Source of the DNA: Flavobacteriales bacterium
GTDB lineage: Bacteria > Bacteroidota > Bacteroidia > NS11-12g > UBA9320
DNA: 64,000 nucleotides
Reading direction: 5' to 3'
Assembly: GCA_020635435.1 (NCBI GenBank)
Contig: JACJZU010000001.1
Span: 186,001-250,000 of the forward strand
The notes under the pieces are model-generated. The model searched no databases, had not been told where the DNA came from, and saw only the letters and a list, made by a program, of their open reading frames with translations. Of this stretch, positions 18,469 to 27,407 are shown in pieces (positions within the stretch are counted from its first letter, which is position 1; every line of letters starts with the position of its first letter). The position numbers and the translations under genes were made by a program.

Positions 18469-18908
18469 AGCAAATAAATCATTTAAGCGCACTGGTTAAC
18501 TAATAATTCTTCAGAGTTATATTTAGTAAATATCCGAAGTGAAACAGTCCATAGTCCAACAAGGCCATATGCTAGAATTAGCCTATAACTACGCCCCAAT
18601 TTCTACTACAAACTAAGTCATGGCAATACAAATAAAATTCCCGAAACCCTCCAATTTTATATAATTTTTAGACCCTATTTGTCTGAATTTTTTATAATTG
18701 ACACATTAGGTCATAATATATAAATATAGCTCCCGATATTATTCTAAAAACTCCATGATGTTCTCAGAGGTTTCGATCCTGTCTGAACGGGTATAAGAAC
18801 TAAAATCCGAGTGTTAGTTAGTCGCGACAGATCAGGTTGCTGTCTCCAATTTTGCCGTATCGTAATTCAAAGACCTACACCACACACCTGACTTCTAAAA
18901 CTTTACCT
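18469..18908. other. 440-base AT-rich intergenic region
   Basis: The stretch between the PKD lipoprotein and the DUF486 remnant is clearly AT-richer than its neighbours, with runs such as TATAATTTTTA. It must contain the promoter of the minus-strand lipoprotein gene. I see no coding frame or RNA gene in it. Confidence 0.5.
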
Positions 18909-19268
18909 ATGAAAGGACTCTACTCGATACTTCTCCTGATACTATCCGACAGCTTCATGACGCTTGCGCGGTATGGACATGCCGAGTAGAAATGGTTTGG
19001 GAAAGTGGGTTTGTTTGGGATCATTCTCCTGAGTTGGGGCATCGCCTTGTTCGAGTACATCTTTCAGGTTCCTGCCAACCGAATTGGCTATCAGGGCTAT
19101 GGTGGCCCATTCACCCTGGTTCAGCTCAAAGTACTTCAGGAAGTTATAACACTTTCCATTTTTACGATCTTCACGTTGATCGTATGCAAGAATGAATCGT
19201 TTCGTACGAATCATGTTATTGGTTTTGGTCTGCTCATTCTGGCGGTTTATTTCCTGTTCCGGAAATAA
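18909..19268 (+). pseudogene. DUF486 (DMT-like) membrane protein gene interrupted by in-frame TAG
   Basis: Read in one frame from ATG 18909, the 119-codon sequence aligns with the DUF486 family over its whole length. It starts MKGLYSILLLILSDSFMT, then RYGHAE, a TAG at 18987-18989, and continues KWFGKVGLFGIILLSWGIA and FQVPANRIG to the usual YFLFRK end. The family normally has FAWYGH where this has LARYGH, so the site next to the stop has drifted too. The downstream 87 codons begin with a GTG at 19005, but a product from there would lack the first helix. I call it a recent nonsense pseudogene. Readthrough is the alternative. Confidence 0.8.
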
Positions 19269-19322
19269 AGGGCTTCCTCAAGTTCTATTTTGATGTACCT
19301 TAGCAACTGAGAAAAAATCCCC

Positions 19323-20117
19323 ATGAAATCGAACGGCTTCAGACTACCAACGTACATGTGCCTGGCATGGATCACTGTCCTTGCCTCCTGCGGCAAACCT
19401 ACTCCCGATACATCTACAAGCTCCGATGCAGAGACTCGTGATTCGGTCTCACAGGTGATCACAGAAGTACTGACTGCCGAGCAACAGGCCAAATTGACCC
19501 CCGATGATGTGATCCGACTGCTTCAGGAGGGTAATATCCGGTTCACAAAAAACGATCTGACGGCCCGAAACCACAACGAGCAGGTTCGCAAGGCCAGCGA
19601 AGGCCAGTACCCAAAGGCGATTATCCTGTCCTGTGTGGATAGCCGGGTTCCGGTAGAGGATGTATTCGACCGGGGTATCGGCGATGTATTCGTAGCACGC
19701 GTTGCAGGCAATTTTGTAAACGAGGATATACTGGGTAGTATGGAATACGCCTGCAAAGTGGCCGGCGCAAAGTTGATCGTGGTAATGGGCCATGAGCATT
19801 GTGGTGCCGTAAAGGCAGCCATCGATCACGTTGAAATGGGCAATATCACCGCGATGCTTTCCAAGATCGAACCGGCCGTTCGTCAGGCTGCCGGCGATAA
19901 AACAGGGAAACTCAGTTCAAAGGATCCCGAATTGGTGCACGCCGTGTGCGAGGCCAATATCGACAATACGATCCAAACGATCCGATCGCAAAGTGTTATC
20001 CTCAAGGAAATGGAAGATGCCGGTGCGATCCGGATCGTTGGGGGAATTTACGACATGGACGATGGTTCGGTTCAGTTCCTGCATCCGGAAGAACTTCCCG
20101 GCGGAATGAACCAATAA
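19323..20117 (+). CDS. beta-class carbonic anhydrase, lipoprotein form
   Basis: The 264-residue protein has a lipoprotein signal (VLASC, Cys23), a linker of about 50 residues and a beta-carbonic anhydrase domain. The zinc ligands are visible in LSCVDSRVPVEDVF (Cys, Asp) and MGHEHCGAVKAA (His, Cys). It reversibly hydrates CO2 to bicarbonate, presumably in the periplasm, attached to a membrane. A second, cytoplasmic-type beta-carbonic anhydrase lies 1.4 kb downstream. It appears to be transcribed alone. Confidence 0.94.
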   Translation: MKSNGFRLPTYMCLAWITVLASCGKPTPDTSTSSDAETRDSVSQVITEVLTAEQQAKLTPDDVIRLLQEGNIRFTKNDLTARNHNEQVRKASEGQYPKAIILSCVDSRVPVEDVFDRGIGDVFVARVAGNFVNEDILGSMEYACKVAGAKLIVVMGHEHCGAVKAAIDHVEMGNITAMLSKIEPAVRQAAGDKTGKLSSKDPELVHAVCEANIDNTIQTIRSQSVILKEMEDAGAIRIVGGIYDMDDGSVQFLHPEELPGGMNQ

Positions 20118-20241
20118 CCGGGATCTGCAAGCTCAACGGCCTTTCTACACGAAACTTGGTAACCGGACACGTCAGCTACTTGAATGAGGTTTGCACCCTG
20201 TGATTCCTGTCATGTCTCCGGCAGCTGTCGCAGTTCAGAAC

Positions 20242-20249
20242 TAACTTTG
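20242..20249 (+). promoter_or_regulatory. candidate -7 promoter element for the GFVN-repeat gene
   Basis: TAACTTTG matches the TAnnTTTG consensus exactly and ends 25 bases before the ATG at 20275. Confidence 0.5.
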
Positions 20250-20274
20250 AAATGAATCCGGAACATTTCAAGCC

Positions 20275-21444
20275 ATGCGATTTTCGACAATTGGATTTTT
20301 ATTATTCTTTCTCCACGCAGTCCAGTTGGTTGAAGGACAGGAAATCGATACCACCGGTGCCGAAATCAAGGTACATTTCAATCGATTTCATTATGCCCCC
20401 GCAATTCCCAACATAGAGGTCGTTTACCTGCATCATAAGAACGGACGTCCGCCCTTTCAACTGGCAACAGGAATAGCCACACACAGTACATATTCATTAC
20501 GCGGGGCACAATTCGCGCTATTGAATAGTTGTGAGCGCACAGCGCGCGGTGTCCAAACCGGTTTCGTGAATATTGCTGAAACCGATGTTCGCGGTTGGCA
20601 AGCCGCATTCGTGAATGTTGCGGGGGTTGATATGAAGGGATTACAGAGTGCGTTTGTAAATGTGGCTGGTAGTGAAATACGTGGAGCCCAGCTCGGATTT
20701 GTCAACGTTTCCGGCCAAGGCGTTCAAGGAGTACAGGGCGGATTTGTAAATGCGAGCGGAGGAGCCGTAAACGGCTTACAGTTCGGATTCGTCAACGCTT
20801 CGGATTCTTTCGTGCGATTCGGACAATACGGATTTGTGAATGTATCTGGCTATTCCGGGACACCGGTTCAAGTTGGATTCGTGAATGTGAACATACCGAA
20901 CACAGAAGGCGCTCAGATCGGTTTTGTCAATACCAGTTCCAGGCTGAAGGGCTTGCAGTTCGGCTTGGTTGACACGGTTGAGTCGGGCGTACCGATCGGC
21001 TTTCTGTCCGTTGTGCAAAAAGGAGGCTACAGTGCCTTCGAATTGAGTAATACCGAGATCTTCCCGGTTCAGATCGCATACCGAGTAGGGTTGGCGAAAT
21101 TGTATACATCGCTGCTTGTTGGCTATTATCCGCAAAACGGTGAATTTGTATCCACAGGAATTGGGATTGGGAGTTATTTGAAAATGAAGGCGAACCTTTT
21201 TGTCAACCCCGAGATTCAATATCAGAGCAGTACCGATCCGGAATTTGTTCAGTTCTTGAATGCCCAGGCAGCCATTTGTTATCGCTTCAACCCATTTCTG
21301 GAGTTTTTCGGTGCTCCCTCCATAAGTTTGATATTTGGCGAACCGGACTTCGACTCGTGGTTCCCGTTATACGAGGCGGAGCAAAAGAATGGCAATTTAT
21401 TAGTGGGGGGATTGAGGATCGGTCTGCGTGTCCAGTGGCCTTGA
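20275..21444 (+). CDS. 15-residue GFVN-repeat surface protein (LA_2272-like)
   Basis: The 389-residue protein has a signal peptide (cleavage near VEGQE) and about eleven 15-residue repeats between residues 80 and 245, with the consensus RGxQxGFVNVAGxxV. A C-terminal ~140-residue part with alternating hydrophobic strands follows, ending in a hydrophobic-aromatic residue pair typical of outer-membrane barrels. The repeats resemble those of LA_2272-type surface proteins and should form a regular beta structure. The function is not known. It lies between the two carbonic anhydrase genes on the same strand, with a weak terminator after it. Confidence 0.75.
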   Translation: MRFSTIGFLLFFLHAVQLVEGQEIDTTGAEIKVHFNRFHYAPAIPNIEVVYLHHKNGRPPFQLATGIATHSTYSLRGAQFALLNSCERTARGVQTGFVNIAETDVRGWQAAFVNVAGVDMKGLQSAFVNVAGSEIRGAQLGFVNVSGQGVQGVQGGFVNASGGAVNGLQFGFVNASDSFVRFGQYGFVNVSGYSGTPVQVGFVNVNIPNTEGAQIGFVNTSSRLKGLQFGLVDTVESGVPIGFLSVVQKGGYSAFELSNTEIFPVQIAYRVGLAKLYTSLLVGYYPQNGEFVSTGIGIGSYLKMKANLFVNPEIQYQSSTDPEFVQFLNAQAAICYRFNPFLEFFGAPSISLIFGEPDFDSWFPLYEAEQKNGNLLVGGLRIGLRVQWP

Positions 21445-21451
21445 CCGAATC

Positions 21452-21484
21452 GCGGACACACCACTTCCCGCAAGACTTTTTTTT
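21452..21484 (+). terminator. weak candidate rho-independent terminator
   Basis: A short GCGG/CCGC stem (21452-21455 and 21468-21471) is followed a few bases later by eight T residues (21477-21484), just after the GFVN-repeat gene. The stem is short, so confidence is low. Confidence 0.3.
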
Positions 21485-21525
21485 GAAAGAGCGTAAAGGA
21501 TAAGTTCACTATCTTCCGCCAAACT

Positions 21526-22152
21526 ATGAACATTGAACAGATCTTTGAGAACAATCGGGCATGGATCCAATCGAAACTTGAACTCGATCCGGAATATTTC
21601 AACAACTTGAGTAAGGGGCAGAATCCGGAGATCCTTTACATTGGTTGTGCCGACAGCCGTGTTACCGCCGAGGAACTTATGGGTGTGAAACCCGGTGAAG
21701 CCTTCATACATAGGAATATTGCCAATATGGTACCCAATACCGACCTGAGCGTGATGTCGGTTCTTGAATACGCCGTAACCCACTTGCGGGTGAATCATGT
21801 TGTTGTATGCGGACATTATTTCTGCGGAGGTGTTTTGGCCGCCATGCAGTCTACCGATCTGGGCATCCTCAATCCCTGGCTGCGCAATATACGGGATGTG
21901 TATCGCCTGCATCAAAAGGAACTGAATGCTATTGAGGATGATACCAGACGATACATGCGACTGGTTGAACTGAATGTTCAGGAACAATGCGTAAATGTCT
22001 TGAAAACAGCAGCGGTTCAAAGAGCTTATCGAACCAGGGGGATTACTGTTCACGGCTGGGTGTTCGACATCGAATCGGGTAGGTTAATTGATCTGGAGAT
22101 CGATTTCAGAAGCATACTGGACAAGATCAGGGAGATCTATCACCTGGATTGA
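21526..22152 (+). CDS. beta-class carbonic anhydrase, cytoplasmic form
   Basis: This 208-residue carbonic anhydrase without signal peptide has zinc ligands in YIGCADSRVTAEELMG (Cys, Asp) and VVCGHYFCGGVLAAM (His, Cys). It has the usual family length and the extended RVYRLH-type segment of Can-like enzymes (IRDVYRLHQKEL). It supplies bicarbonate for carboxylases in the cytoplasm. The usual CGHYGCGG has Phe in place of the second Gly, which is a mild change. Together with the lipoprotein enzyme upstream it gives one anhydrase on each side of the inner membrane. Confidence 0.95.
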   Translation: MNIEQIFENNRAWIQSKLELDPEYFNNLSKGQNPEILYIGCADSRVTAEELMGVKPGEAFIHRNIANMVPNTDLSVMSVLEYAVTHLRVNHVVVCGHYFCGGVLAAMQSTDLGILNPWLRNIRDVYRLHQKELNAIEDDTRRYMRLVELNVQEQCVNVLKTAAVQRAYRTRGITVHGWVFDIESGRLIDLEIDFRSILDKIREIYHLD

Positions 22153-22342
22153 TAACAGCATAATGGAAGCGGCTTCAACGAAACGTCTTCTTTCAGACGG
22201 GAATTGAGGTAAGAAGGAGCGATCGCTGCAAACTAAATGTACAAACCCCTCATTTTGAGGTGTTTAAAATGTACTTGAAGCCCTTACTGTTTCATAAGTG
22301 GATTGGCTTTTTCTATAATTTCGAAGAACGCTCCACACCTGC

Positions 22343-22957
22343 ATGATACACCCTAAAACCGAATTGAAGTTCATATCCAACGAGGTTGGGTATGGCGTAG
22401 TTGCAACGGATTTCATTCCCTCCGGTACCATTACCTGGGTTCTTGACAAACTCGATCGCGAATTCAGTCCGCTGGATTTCCAATCGATGGAACCGATCTA
22501 TCAAAACATACTCGACACGTATACATTTCGCAACAATAAGGGCAATTTTGTTCTGTGCTGGGATAATGGGCGGTATGTGAATCACAGCTTCAATTCCAAT
22601 TGCCTTACAACCGCCTACGATTTTGAGATAGCCATTCGCGACATACATCCGGGCGAACAGCTCACAGACGATTACGGTTACCTCAATATCCCTTCGGCAT
22701 TCCGGGGGATCGACGAGGGTACGCGCCGCAAGATCGTTTACCCGGACGACCTTGTGAAATACTACAAAGTTTGGGATCGGAAGATCCAGAAGGTATTTTC
22801 GAGGATCACTAAAGTGGATCAACCGCTCAAAGAATTGATCGAAACCGATCTTTGGAAAAAGATCGAGCGGATCATTCAAGGTGAAGAGACGATGGAGTCG
22901 ATCCTGAACAATTACTACAACGGGGAACGCAATTTTGATCCCCCCGCAAAAAGATGA
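22343..22957 (+). CDS. SET domain-containing protein
   Basis: The 204-residue protein has a compact SET domain. It has GYGVVATDFIPSGTITWV at the start, the NHSFNSNC motif near residue 76 and GEQLTDDYGYLNI with the catalytic-type Tyr. A helical C-terminal part of about 80 residues follows. Bacterial SET proteins may methylate lysines of host or own proteins, and the substrate here is unknown. The gene starts at ATG 22343 and is followed 10 bases later by a MscS-type channel gene, suggesting co-transcription without a known functional link. Confidence 0.88.
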   Translation: MIHPKTELKFISNEVGYGVVATDFIPSGTITWVLDKLDREFSPLDFQSMEPIYQNILDTYTFRNNKGNFVLCWDNGRYVNHSFNSNCLTTAYDFEIAIRDIHPGEQLTDDYGYLNIPSAFRGIDEGTRRKIVYPDDLVKYYKVWDRKIQKVFSRITKVDQPLKELIETDLWKKIERIIQGEETMESILNNYYNGERNFDPPAKR

Positions 22958-22967
22958 GACCTGACGC

Positions 22968-23891
22968 ATGGAGGTGATCCAAGACCTGATCGGAAAACTG
23001 GAAGCTCTGCCCAAGGATGGGTTGTTTCACCAATTCTTCCAATTGATCCTTTGGATCGTCTTCATACTTGTGCTCAGTTGGTTGATCCGATCGGGTCTGA
23101 ACCGCACGATCACCGACAATACCCTCCGATACCGCGTTAAAAAGACCATTCGCTTGGTTAGTGTGGTTCTTGTTCTCCTTATAGTTATTCTTTTCTTCAC
23201 CGGCAAAGGGCAATATGTAAGTCTGGTGATCGGACTGGCCAGTGCCGGATTGGCCTTTGCCTTACAGGAAGTCATCCTCAGTGTGGCGGGATGGATCTCG
23301 ATCTTCAGCTCCAAGATCTATAAAACCGGTGATCGGATCGAACTCAACGGCGTGCGCGGCGATGTGATCGATATCTCGATAACCCGCACAACCCTCATGG
23401 AAATAGGCGGTTGGTCCAACAGCGACAATTACAGCGGAAGAATTGTCCAGATCAGCAATTCGTTCGTTTTCAAGGGACCGGTAAGCAATTATTCAACCGA
23501 TTTCCCATTTGTTTGGGACGAGATCGTGCTTCCCATTGCTTACGGATCGGACCTGGCCGAAGCTCGAGGCATAGTGCAGGACATAGCCTCCGGACATCTT
23601 ACCGAATACGCTTCCTATGCCCATACGCACTGGAAGCAAATGTTGAGCAAGTACTACATCGAGAACGCCAATGTGGAGCCAACCCTGTCTGTCAAACTCA
23701 CAGATAACTGGATCGAACTTACGTTGCGTTATGTAGTCGACTACAAGAAACGCCGAAGTTCCAAAACGGATCTATTCACTGCCATTCATGAGTCAATACG
23801 CGCAAGTAACGGAAGAGTGAAGATCGCCTCCGCCACTATAGACATCAGCGGCATGCCACAGGTTGAAGTTGATCTGAAGGAATCAAAATGA
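22968..23891 (+). CDS. MscS family mechanosensitive ion channel
   Basis: The 307-residue protein has N-terminal transmembrane helices (about 18-40 and 60-80). The pore helix with the Gly/Ala pattern reads VIGLASAGLAFALQEVILSVAGW, followed by the beta domain (GDRIELNGVRGDVIDISITRTTLME). The C-terminal cytoplasmic cage includes IVLPIAYGSDLAEARGIV. Such channels open under membrane tension to release osmolytes. The ATG at 22968 begins directly before the first helix. It forms a likely two-gene operon with the SET gene. Confidence 0.93.
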   Translation: MEVIQDLIGKLEALPKDGLFHQFFQLILWIVFILVLSWLIRSGLNRTITDNTLRYRVKKTIRLVSVVLVLLIVILFFTGKGQYVSLVIGLASAGLAFALQEVILSVAGWISIFSSKIYKTGDRIELNGVRGDVIDISITRTTLMEIGGWSNSDNYSGRIVQISNSFVFKGPVSNYSTDFPFVWDEIVLPIAYGSDLAEARGIVQDIASGHLTEYASYAHTHWKQMLSKYYIENANVEPTLSVKLTDNWIELTLRYVVDYKKRRSSKTDLFTAIHESIRASNGRVKIASATIDISGMPQVEVDLKESK

Positions 23892-24055
23892 CCCGGGAAA
23901 CGATCCCCACAAAGATCCGGAAAATGGAGTATATTTGGGAGAAACCAGTACACTGCAACCCAGGCAACTCTGGGTACTCGACGACTGGATGTTGAATACA
24001 GATCTTCCTCAATCTGGATTCGACAGCGTATGATGAACGAGTCCAGGATAAACTT

Positions 24056-24382
24056 ATGGTAAAAGAACAATTCGGACATACGGACAGCGAGGGGCGGATT
24101 CTCACGGCACATCCGGCGGGGAAACAGGGTGTTCGGATCAGCGCGGAAAAATACCATAGTATCCGTGATTACATCTTTAATTGCTTACTCGAACAACCGG
24201 GATTATCGTACAAGGAGCTCGATGCACGTGCCAATCAGGAATTGAAGGATTTTGAAGGCAGCGTGAGCTGGTATGTGGTAACTGTGAAACTCGATATGGA
24301 AGCCCGTGGCGAGATCGAACGGATACCCGGAAGTCGTCCACAACGGATCCGCCTGTCGCATCAATCCCATCGCATAGAATAA
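24056..24382 (+). CDS. DUF6958 family protein
   Basis: The 108-residue soluble protein has the features of this family of small winged-helix-like proteins: GVRISAEKYHSIRDYIF, then FEGSVSWYVVTVKLDMEARG and a closing IPGSRPQRIRL. Its role is unknown, and DNA or nucleotide binding is only a guess from the fold-like pattern. It stands alone after MscS with no visible terminator before it. Confidence 0.75.
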   Translation: MVKEQFGHTDSEGRILTAHPAGKQGVRISAEKYHSIRDYIFNCLLEQPGLSYKELDARANQELKDFEGSVSWYVVTVKLDMEARGEIERIPGSRPQRIRLSHQSHRIE

Positions 24383-24483
24383 GACACTGCGGTCCGTGCT
24401 GCCCGTCAGGATAAACGCATCAGATCAAGAGTTTTTACTGACCACAGTATCATTGCACGTGTTCCGTTGGGAACGGATCGGAG

Positions 24484-24496
24484 TGATCTGTGATCA
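24484..24496. promoter_or_regulatory. small palindrome upstream of lipoprotein gene
   Basis: TGATC-TGT-GATCA is a perfect inverted repeat lying about 120 bases before the lipoprotein start. It could be a regulator site, but nothing else supports this. Confidence 0.2.
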
Positions 24497-24616
24497 TTTC
24501 CAATGGGCACAATACTTCCCTTTTATTTCGTGCACCAGATATCACATTTTAATGTGATTGCCACCCGTTTTGGTTCGATATAATTTGGTCGGAGCAAAAA
24601 ACACCAGGAATCAATC

Positions 24617-25408
24617 ATGAAGAAAAAGCAACACCTACTGGGATTGCTCTTGCTTACGGCGGGTGTCCCAATGCTCTCCGGATGTGGTGCCATGATCGCT
24701 TCGATCCGGGGCGAAAAAGCCATTCAGGATCTGTATTTCACGTATATCGAACATGAGGATCCCTTCAGATCCGGCCAGAACGCCGGGATCGTGATTGGCA
24801 AGATCACCATGGAATGTGGTCCGCATTTTACCGGTTCCTCTTTCACCATACGCGATGAATCGGGCAAGGTTGTACCGATCAAGCTCCAATATCGCCTACA
24901 GAAACAGTATGGCATCGTCAAATGGAAGAAGGATCAGGAGAAAACAGTCAGCTATGTTTATGCCGGTGACTATAACACCACTTCCGACGATGATTATACG
25001 GAATTCGTTGGAGCCGGAACCTTGGGTTTGGGTGTATTGATGGGCAGTATGGGTAGCAAGACGAAGAATGTAATGAATATGACCATGGCAATGCCTGAAG
25101 GCTGGTTCATGGTGAAGCTGCCCCCCGGTAACTATAAGATCAGCGATGCACGTGCAGACTTCCTCGAAAGTGAAACCAACAGAGGCTACAATAGTTCCAC
25201 CACCGTTGTAACTGAATACAAGAATCAATTGAATAAAACCGTGAATTTTACAATTGGTAGCGAGCAGATCACCTATATGGGGAATTACCACGTAAGATCA
25301 AATGGCGAAGTGGACTTCAACTACGACGATGCCGAAATGGAGACCGCCTTGAACAAGGGACTTTCCCGGCTGAGGGTGAGCTCACCGAAGTGGCCCATAT
25401 CCAGATAA
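24617..25408 (+). CDS. hypothetical lipoprotein
   Basis: The product is a 263-residue lipoprotein with lipobox LSGC (Cys23). The mature part is predominantly beta with repeated aromatic strands, and includes a short hydrophobic glycine-rich patch (GTLGLGVLMGSMGS, near residue 135). I do not recognise a family. DUF2846-like lipoproteins show a related pattern of a periplasmic beta domain with a PPGNYKI-type motif, which is seen here as LPPGNYKISDARAD. It is followed by a clear terminator, so it is monocistronic. Confidence 0.7.
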   Translation: MKKKQHLLGLLLLTAGVPMLSGCGAMIASIRGEKAIQDLYFTYIEHEDPFRSGQNAGIVIGKITMECGPHFTGSSFTIRDESGKVVPIKLQYRLQKQYGIVKWKKDQEKTVSYVYAGDYNTTSDDDYTEFVGAGTLGLGVLMGSMGSKTKNVMNMTMAMPEGWFMVKLPPGNYKISDARADFLESETNRGYNSSTTVVTEYKNQLNKTVNFTIGSEQITYMGNYHVRSNGEVDFNYDDAEMETALNKGLSRLRVSSPKWPISR

Positions 25409-25430
25409 CCACCAATTAACCTTGCCATAC

Positions 25431-25464
25431 ATCCCCGGAGACAGCCTCTTCGGGGATTTTTTTT
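25431..25464 (+). terminator. rho-independent terminator
   Basis: The stem ATCCCCG/CGGGGAT (25431-25437 and 25451-25457) is extended by an inner GAG/CTC pairing and runs directly into eight T residues. It closes the hypothetical lipoprotein gene and also shows that the GNAT gene starts downstream at 25503 rather than at the upstream TTG 25422. Confidence 0.85.
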
Positions 25465-25502
25465 GGTGTTCCGGCATATTTTCCTTATTCTGTCCGGAAA
25501 CT

Positions 25503-25961
25503 ATGCAAACACAAACTCAATCCATGCAATTCGTTCAGTACGACGCGTTTCAAAAACTACCAACCGATAGGAAGAATCAGTTGGTAAAATTTCTATACAG
25601 GCATCTCGGTGCATATGGAGATAGTCCACAAGCAATCGGGAAATCGATCGAATATGCCATGAAGGAACGTCCGGCGTTTGGCGGTTTCGTTCTTTTGGCG
25701 ATGGATAAACAAGAAATACTCGGTGCAGTTGTTTTGAATAAGACGGGCATGGATGAATACATCCCTGAATACATTCTGGTTTACGTTGCCACGCACTCCG
25801 ACCACAGGGGTAAAGGTATAGGCCGACGCCTGATGCAAGCGGCAATGGATAAATGTTCGGGTAGCATTGCACTCCATGTTGAACCGGATAATCCTGCCCT
25901 GCAGCTCTACGAAAAGCTTGGTTTCACAAATAAATACCTCGAAATGCGCCTGCATCGCTAG
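25503..25961 (+). CDS. GNAT family N-acetyltransferase
   Basis: This 152-residue GNAT protein shows motif A as VYVATHSDHRGKGIGRRLMQAAM and motif B as LHVEPDNPALQLYEKLGFT. The substrate is unknown. ATG 25503 lies after the terminator; a second ATG at 25524 is also possible. It precedes the sodium symporter gene by 12 bases and so probably forms an operon with the transporter and racemase genes, which suggests an amine or amino acid substrate. Confidence 0.88.
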   Translation: MQTQTQSMQFVQYDAFQKLPTDRKNQLVKFLYRHLGAYGDSPQAIGKSIEYAMKERPAFGGFVLLAMDKQEILGAVVLNKTGMDEYIPEYILVYVATHSDHRGKGIGRRLMQAAMDKCSGSIALHVEPDNPALQLYEKLGFTNKYLEMRLHR

Positions 25962-25973
25962 CGCTATCAAGGA

Positions 25974-27407
25974 ATGCAGGGAATCGACATAATCATCTTC
26001 GGCATCTATGCACTGATCGTGCTTGGAGTGGGCCTTTTTTTTCATTTTCGGAACAAGAACCCCTCAGATTATTTCACAGGTGGGAGTCGAATGAGTCCCT
26101 GGCATATTGGATTATCCGTGGTAGCAACGGATGTAGGTGGCGGGTTCTCGATCGGCTTGGGCGGATTGGGTTTTGCAATGGGTCTTTCCGGTTCGTGGAT
26201 GCTTTTCACAGGGCTTATCGGCGCCTGGTTGAGTGCCGTACTGCTGATCCCGAAGGTAATTGGCCGTGCGCACAAGGAGGGTCTGCTTACATTTCCGCAA
26301 TTACTTCGGCTAACCTATGGAAAACGGGTGGCACTGCTGGCAGGAATAATCTCGTTCATCGGCTATTTGGGGTTCACTTCTTCACAACTGCTGGCCGGTG
26401 CCAAATTGGCCGTGGGCACTTTCCCGGGCACCGATCTCCACAGTGCATTGCTTGTAATGGGGGCCATTGCAGTTATCTACACGGCTTTCGGAGGTATAAA
26501 AGCCGTGATCTATACCGACACTTTTCAATGGTTGCTTCTTTTGTCAGGCCTCATCTTCATAGCTCTTCCCTTGGCATATTCTAAACTCGGCGGGTACGCG
26601 GTTATTCGGGAGGCGGTTGCACCGAATTTGCTCTCCCTGCGAAATATCGAACCCATTCAATTTGTGAACTGGTTAGTAACAATTGTGCCGATCTGGTTCG
26701 TTGGTATGACGCTCTATCAACGAATTTATGCAAGCCGAAATGAGAAGGACGCCCGCAAAGCCTGGTTCATTGCCGGCTTATTCGAGTACCCCATTATGGC
26801 ATTCATGGGTGTTACACTAGGTCTATTTGCCCGAATAGCTGCCGAACAAGGCATGTTTTCTTCAATTGGCCACATGCAGGCATCGGATCCGGACAGTGAA
26901 CTGGGCTTGCCACTCTTACTGAGTCATATCCTTCCACAAGGTTTGATGGGAATTATGCTGGCCGCTTACTTTTCAGCGATACTTAGTACGGCAGATAGTT
27001 GTTTGATCGCAGCCTCAGGGAATTTGAGCACAGACCTTCTCGGCATGGGCAACGTTCGCAAATCGGATATGCGGATGTCTCAGCTTTTCACCTTGTTGGT
27101 TGGGGCTCTTGCCCTTTTAATAGCCACGCATATGCAGAGTGTACTCGACCTCATGCTCATGTCCTATGCATTTATGGTTTCCGGATTATTAGTTCCCGTA
27201 TTGGCCATGCTGTTCATACATAAACCCATCTCACAGGCCGCCTTATGGAGTATGCTATTCGGTGGTACGGCTACACTCCTATTAACTTCACTGCATATCC
27301 CCATTCCTTTTGGATTCGACCCCATTTTACCGGGTCTGATTCTAAGCACTTTGGTTTATGCAATAATTCACCTCTTATATCAAAACAAATGGCGCGCATT
27401 GAATTGA
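25974..27407 (+). CDS. sodium:solute symporter (SSS family)
   Basis: The 477-residue inner-membrane protein has about 13 helices. It shows SSS hallmarks such as DYFTGGSRMSPWHIGLSVVATDVGGG, the GGIKAVIYTDTFQWLLLLSG signature near residue 165, and AAYFSAILSTADSCLIAASG for the sodium site. It imports a solute with Na+. Its substrate class cannot be assigned by motif alone. The 3' end overlaps the racemase gene by 19 bases, a strong sign of coupled translation and of an amino-acid-like substrate. Confidence 0.93.
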   Translation: MQGIDIIIFGIYALIVLGVGLFFHFRNKNPSDYFTGGSRMSPWHIGLSVVATDVGGGFSIGLGGLGFAMGLSGSWMLFTGLIGAWLSAVLLIPKVIGRAHKEGLLTFPQLLRLTYGKRVALLAGIISFIGYLGFTSSQLLAGAKLAVGTFPGTDLHSALLVMGAIAVIYTAFGGIKAVIYTDTFQWLLLLSGLIFIALPLAYSKLGGYAVIREAVAPNLLSLRNIEPIQFVNWLVTIVPIWFVGMTLYQRIYASRNEKDARKAWFIAGLFEYPIMAFMGVTLGLFARIAAEQGMFSSIGHMQASDPDSELGLPLLLSHILPQGLMGIMLAAYFSAILSTADSCLIAASGNLSTDLLGMGNVRKSDMRMSQLFTLLVGALALLIATHMQSVLDLMLMSYAFMVSGLLVPVLAMLFIHKPISQAALWSMLFGGTATLLLTSLHIPIPFGFDPILPGLILSTLVYAIIHLLYQNKWRALN

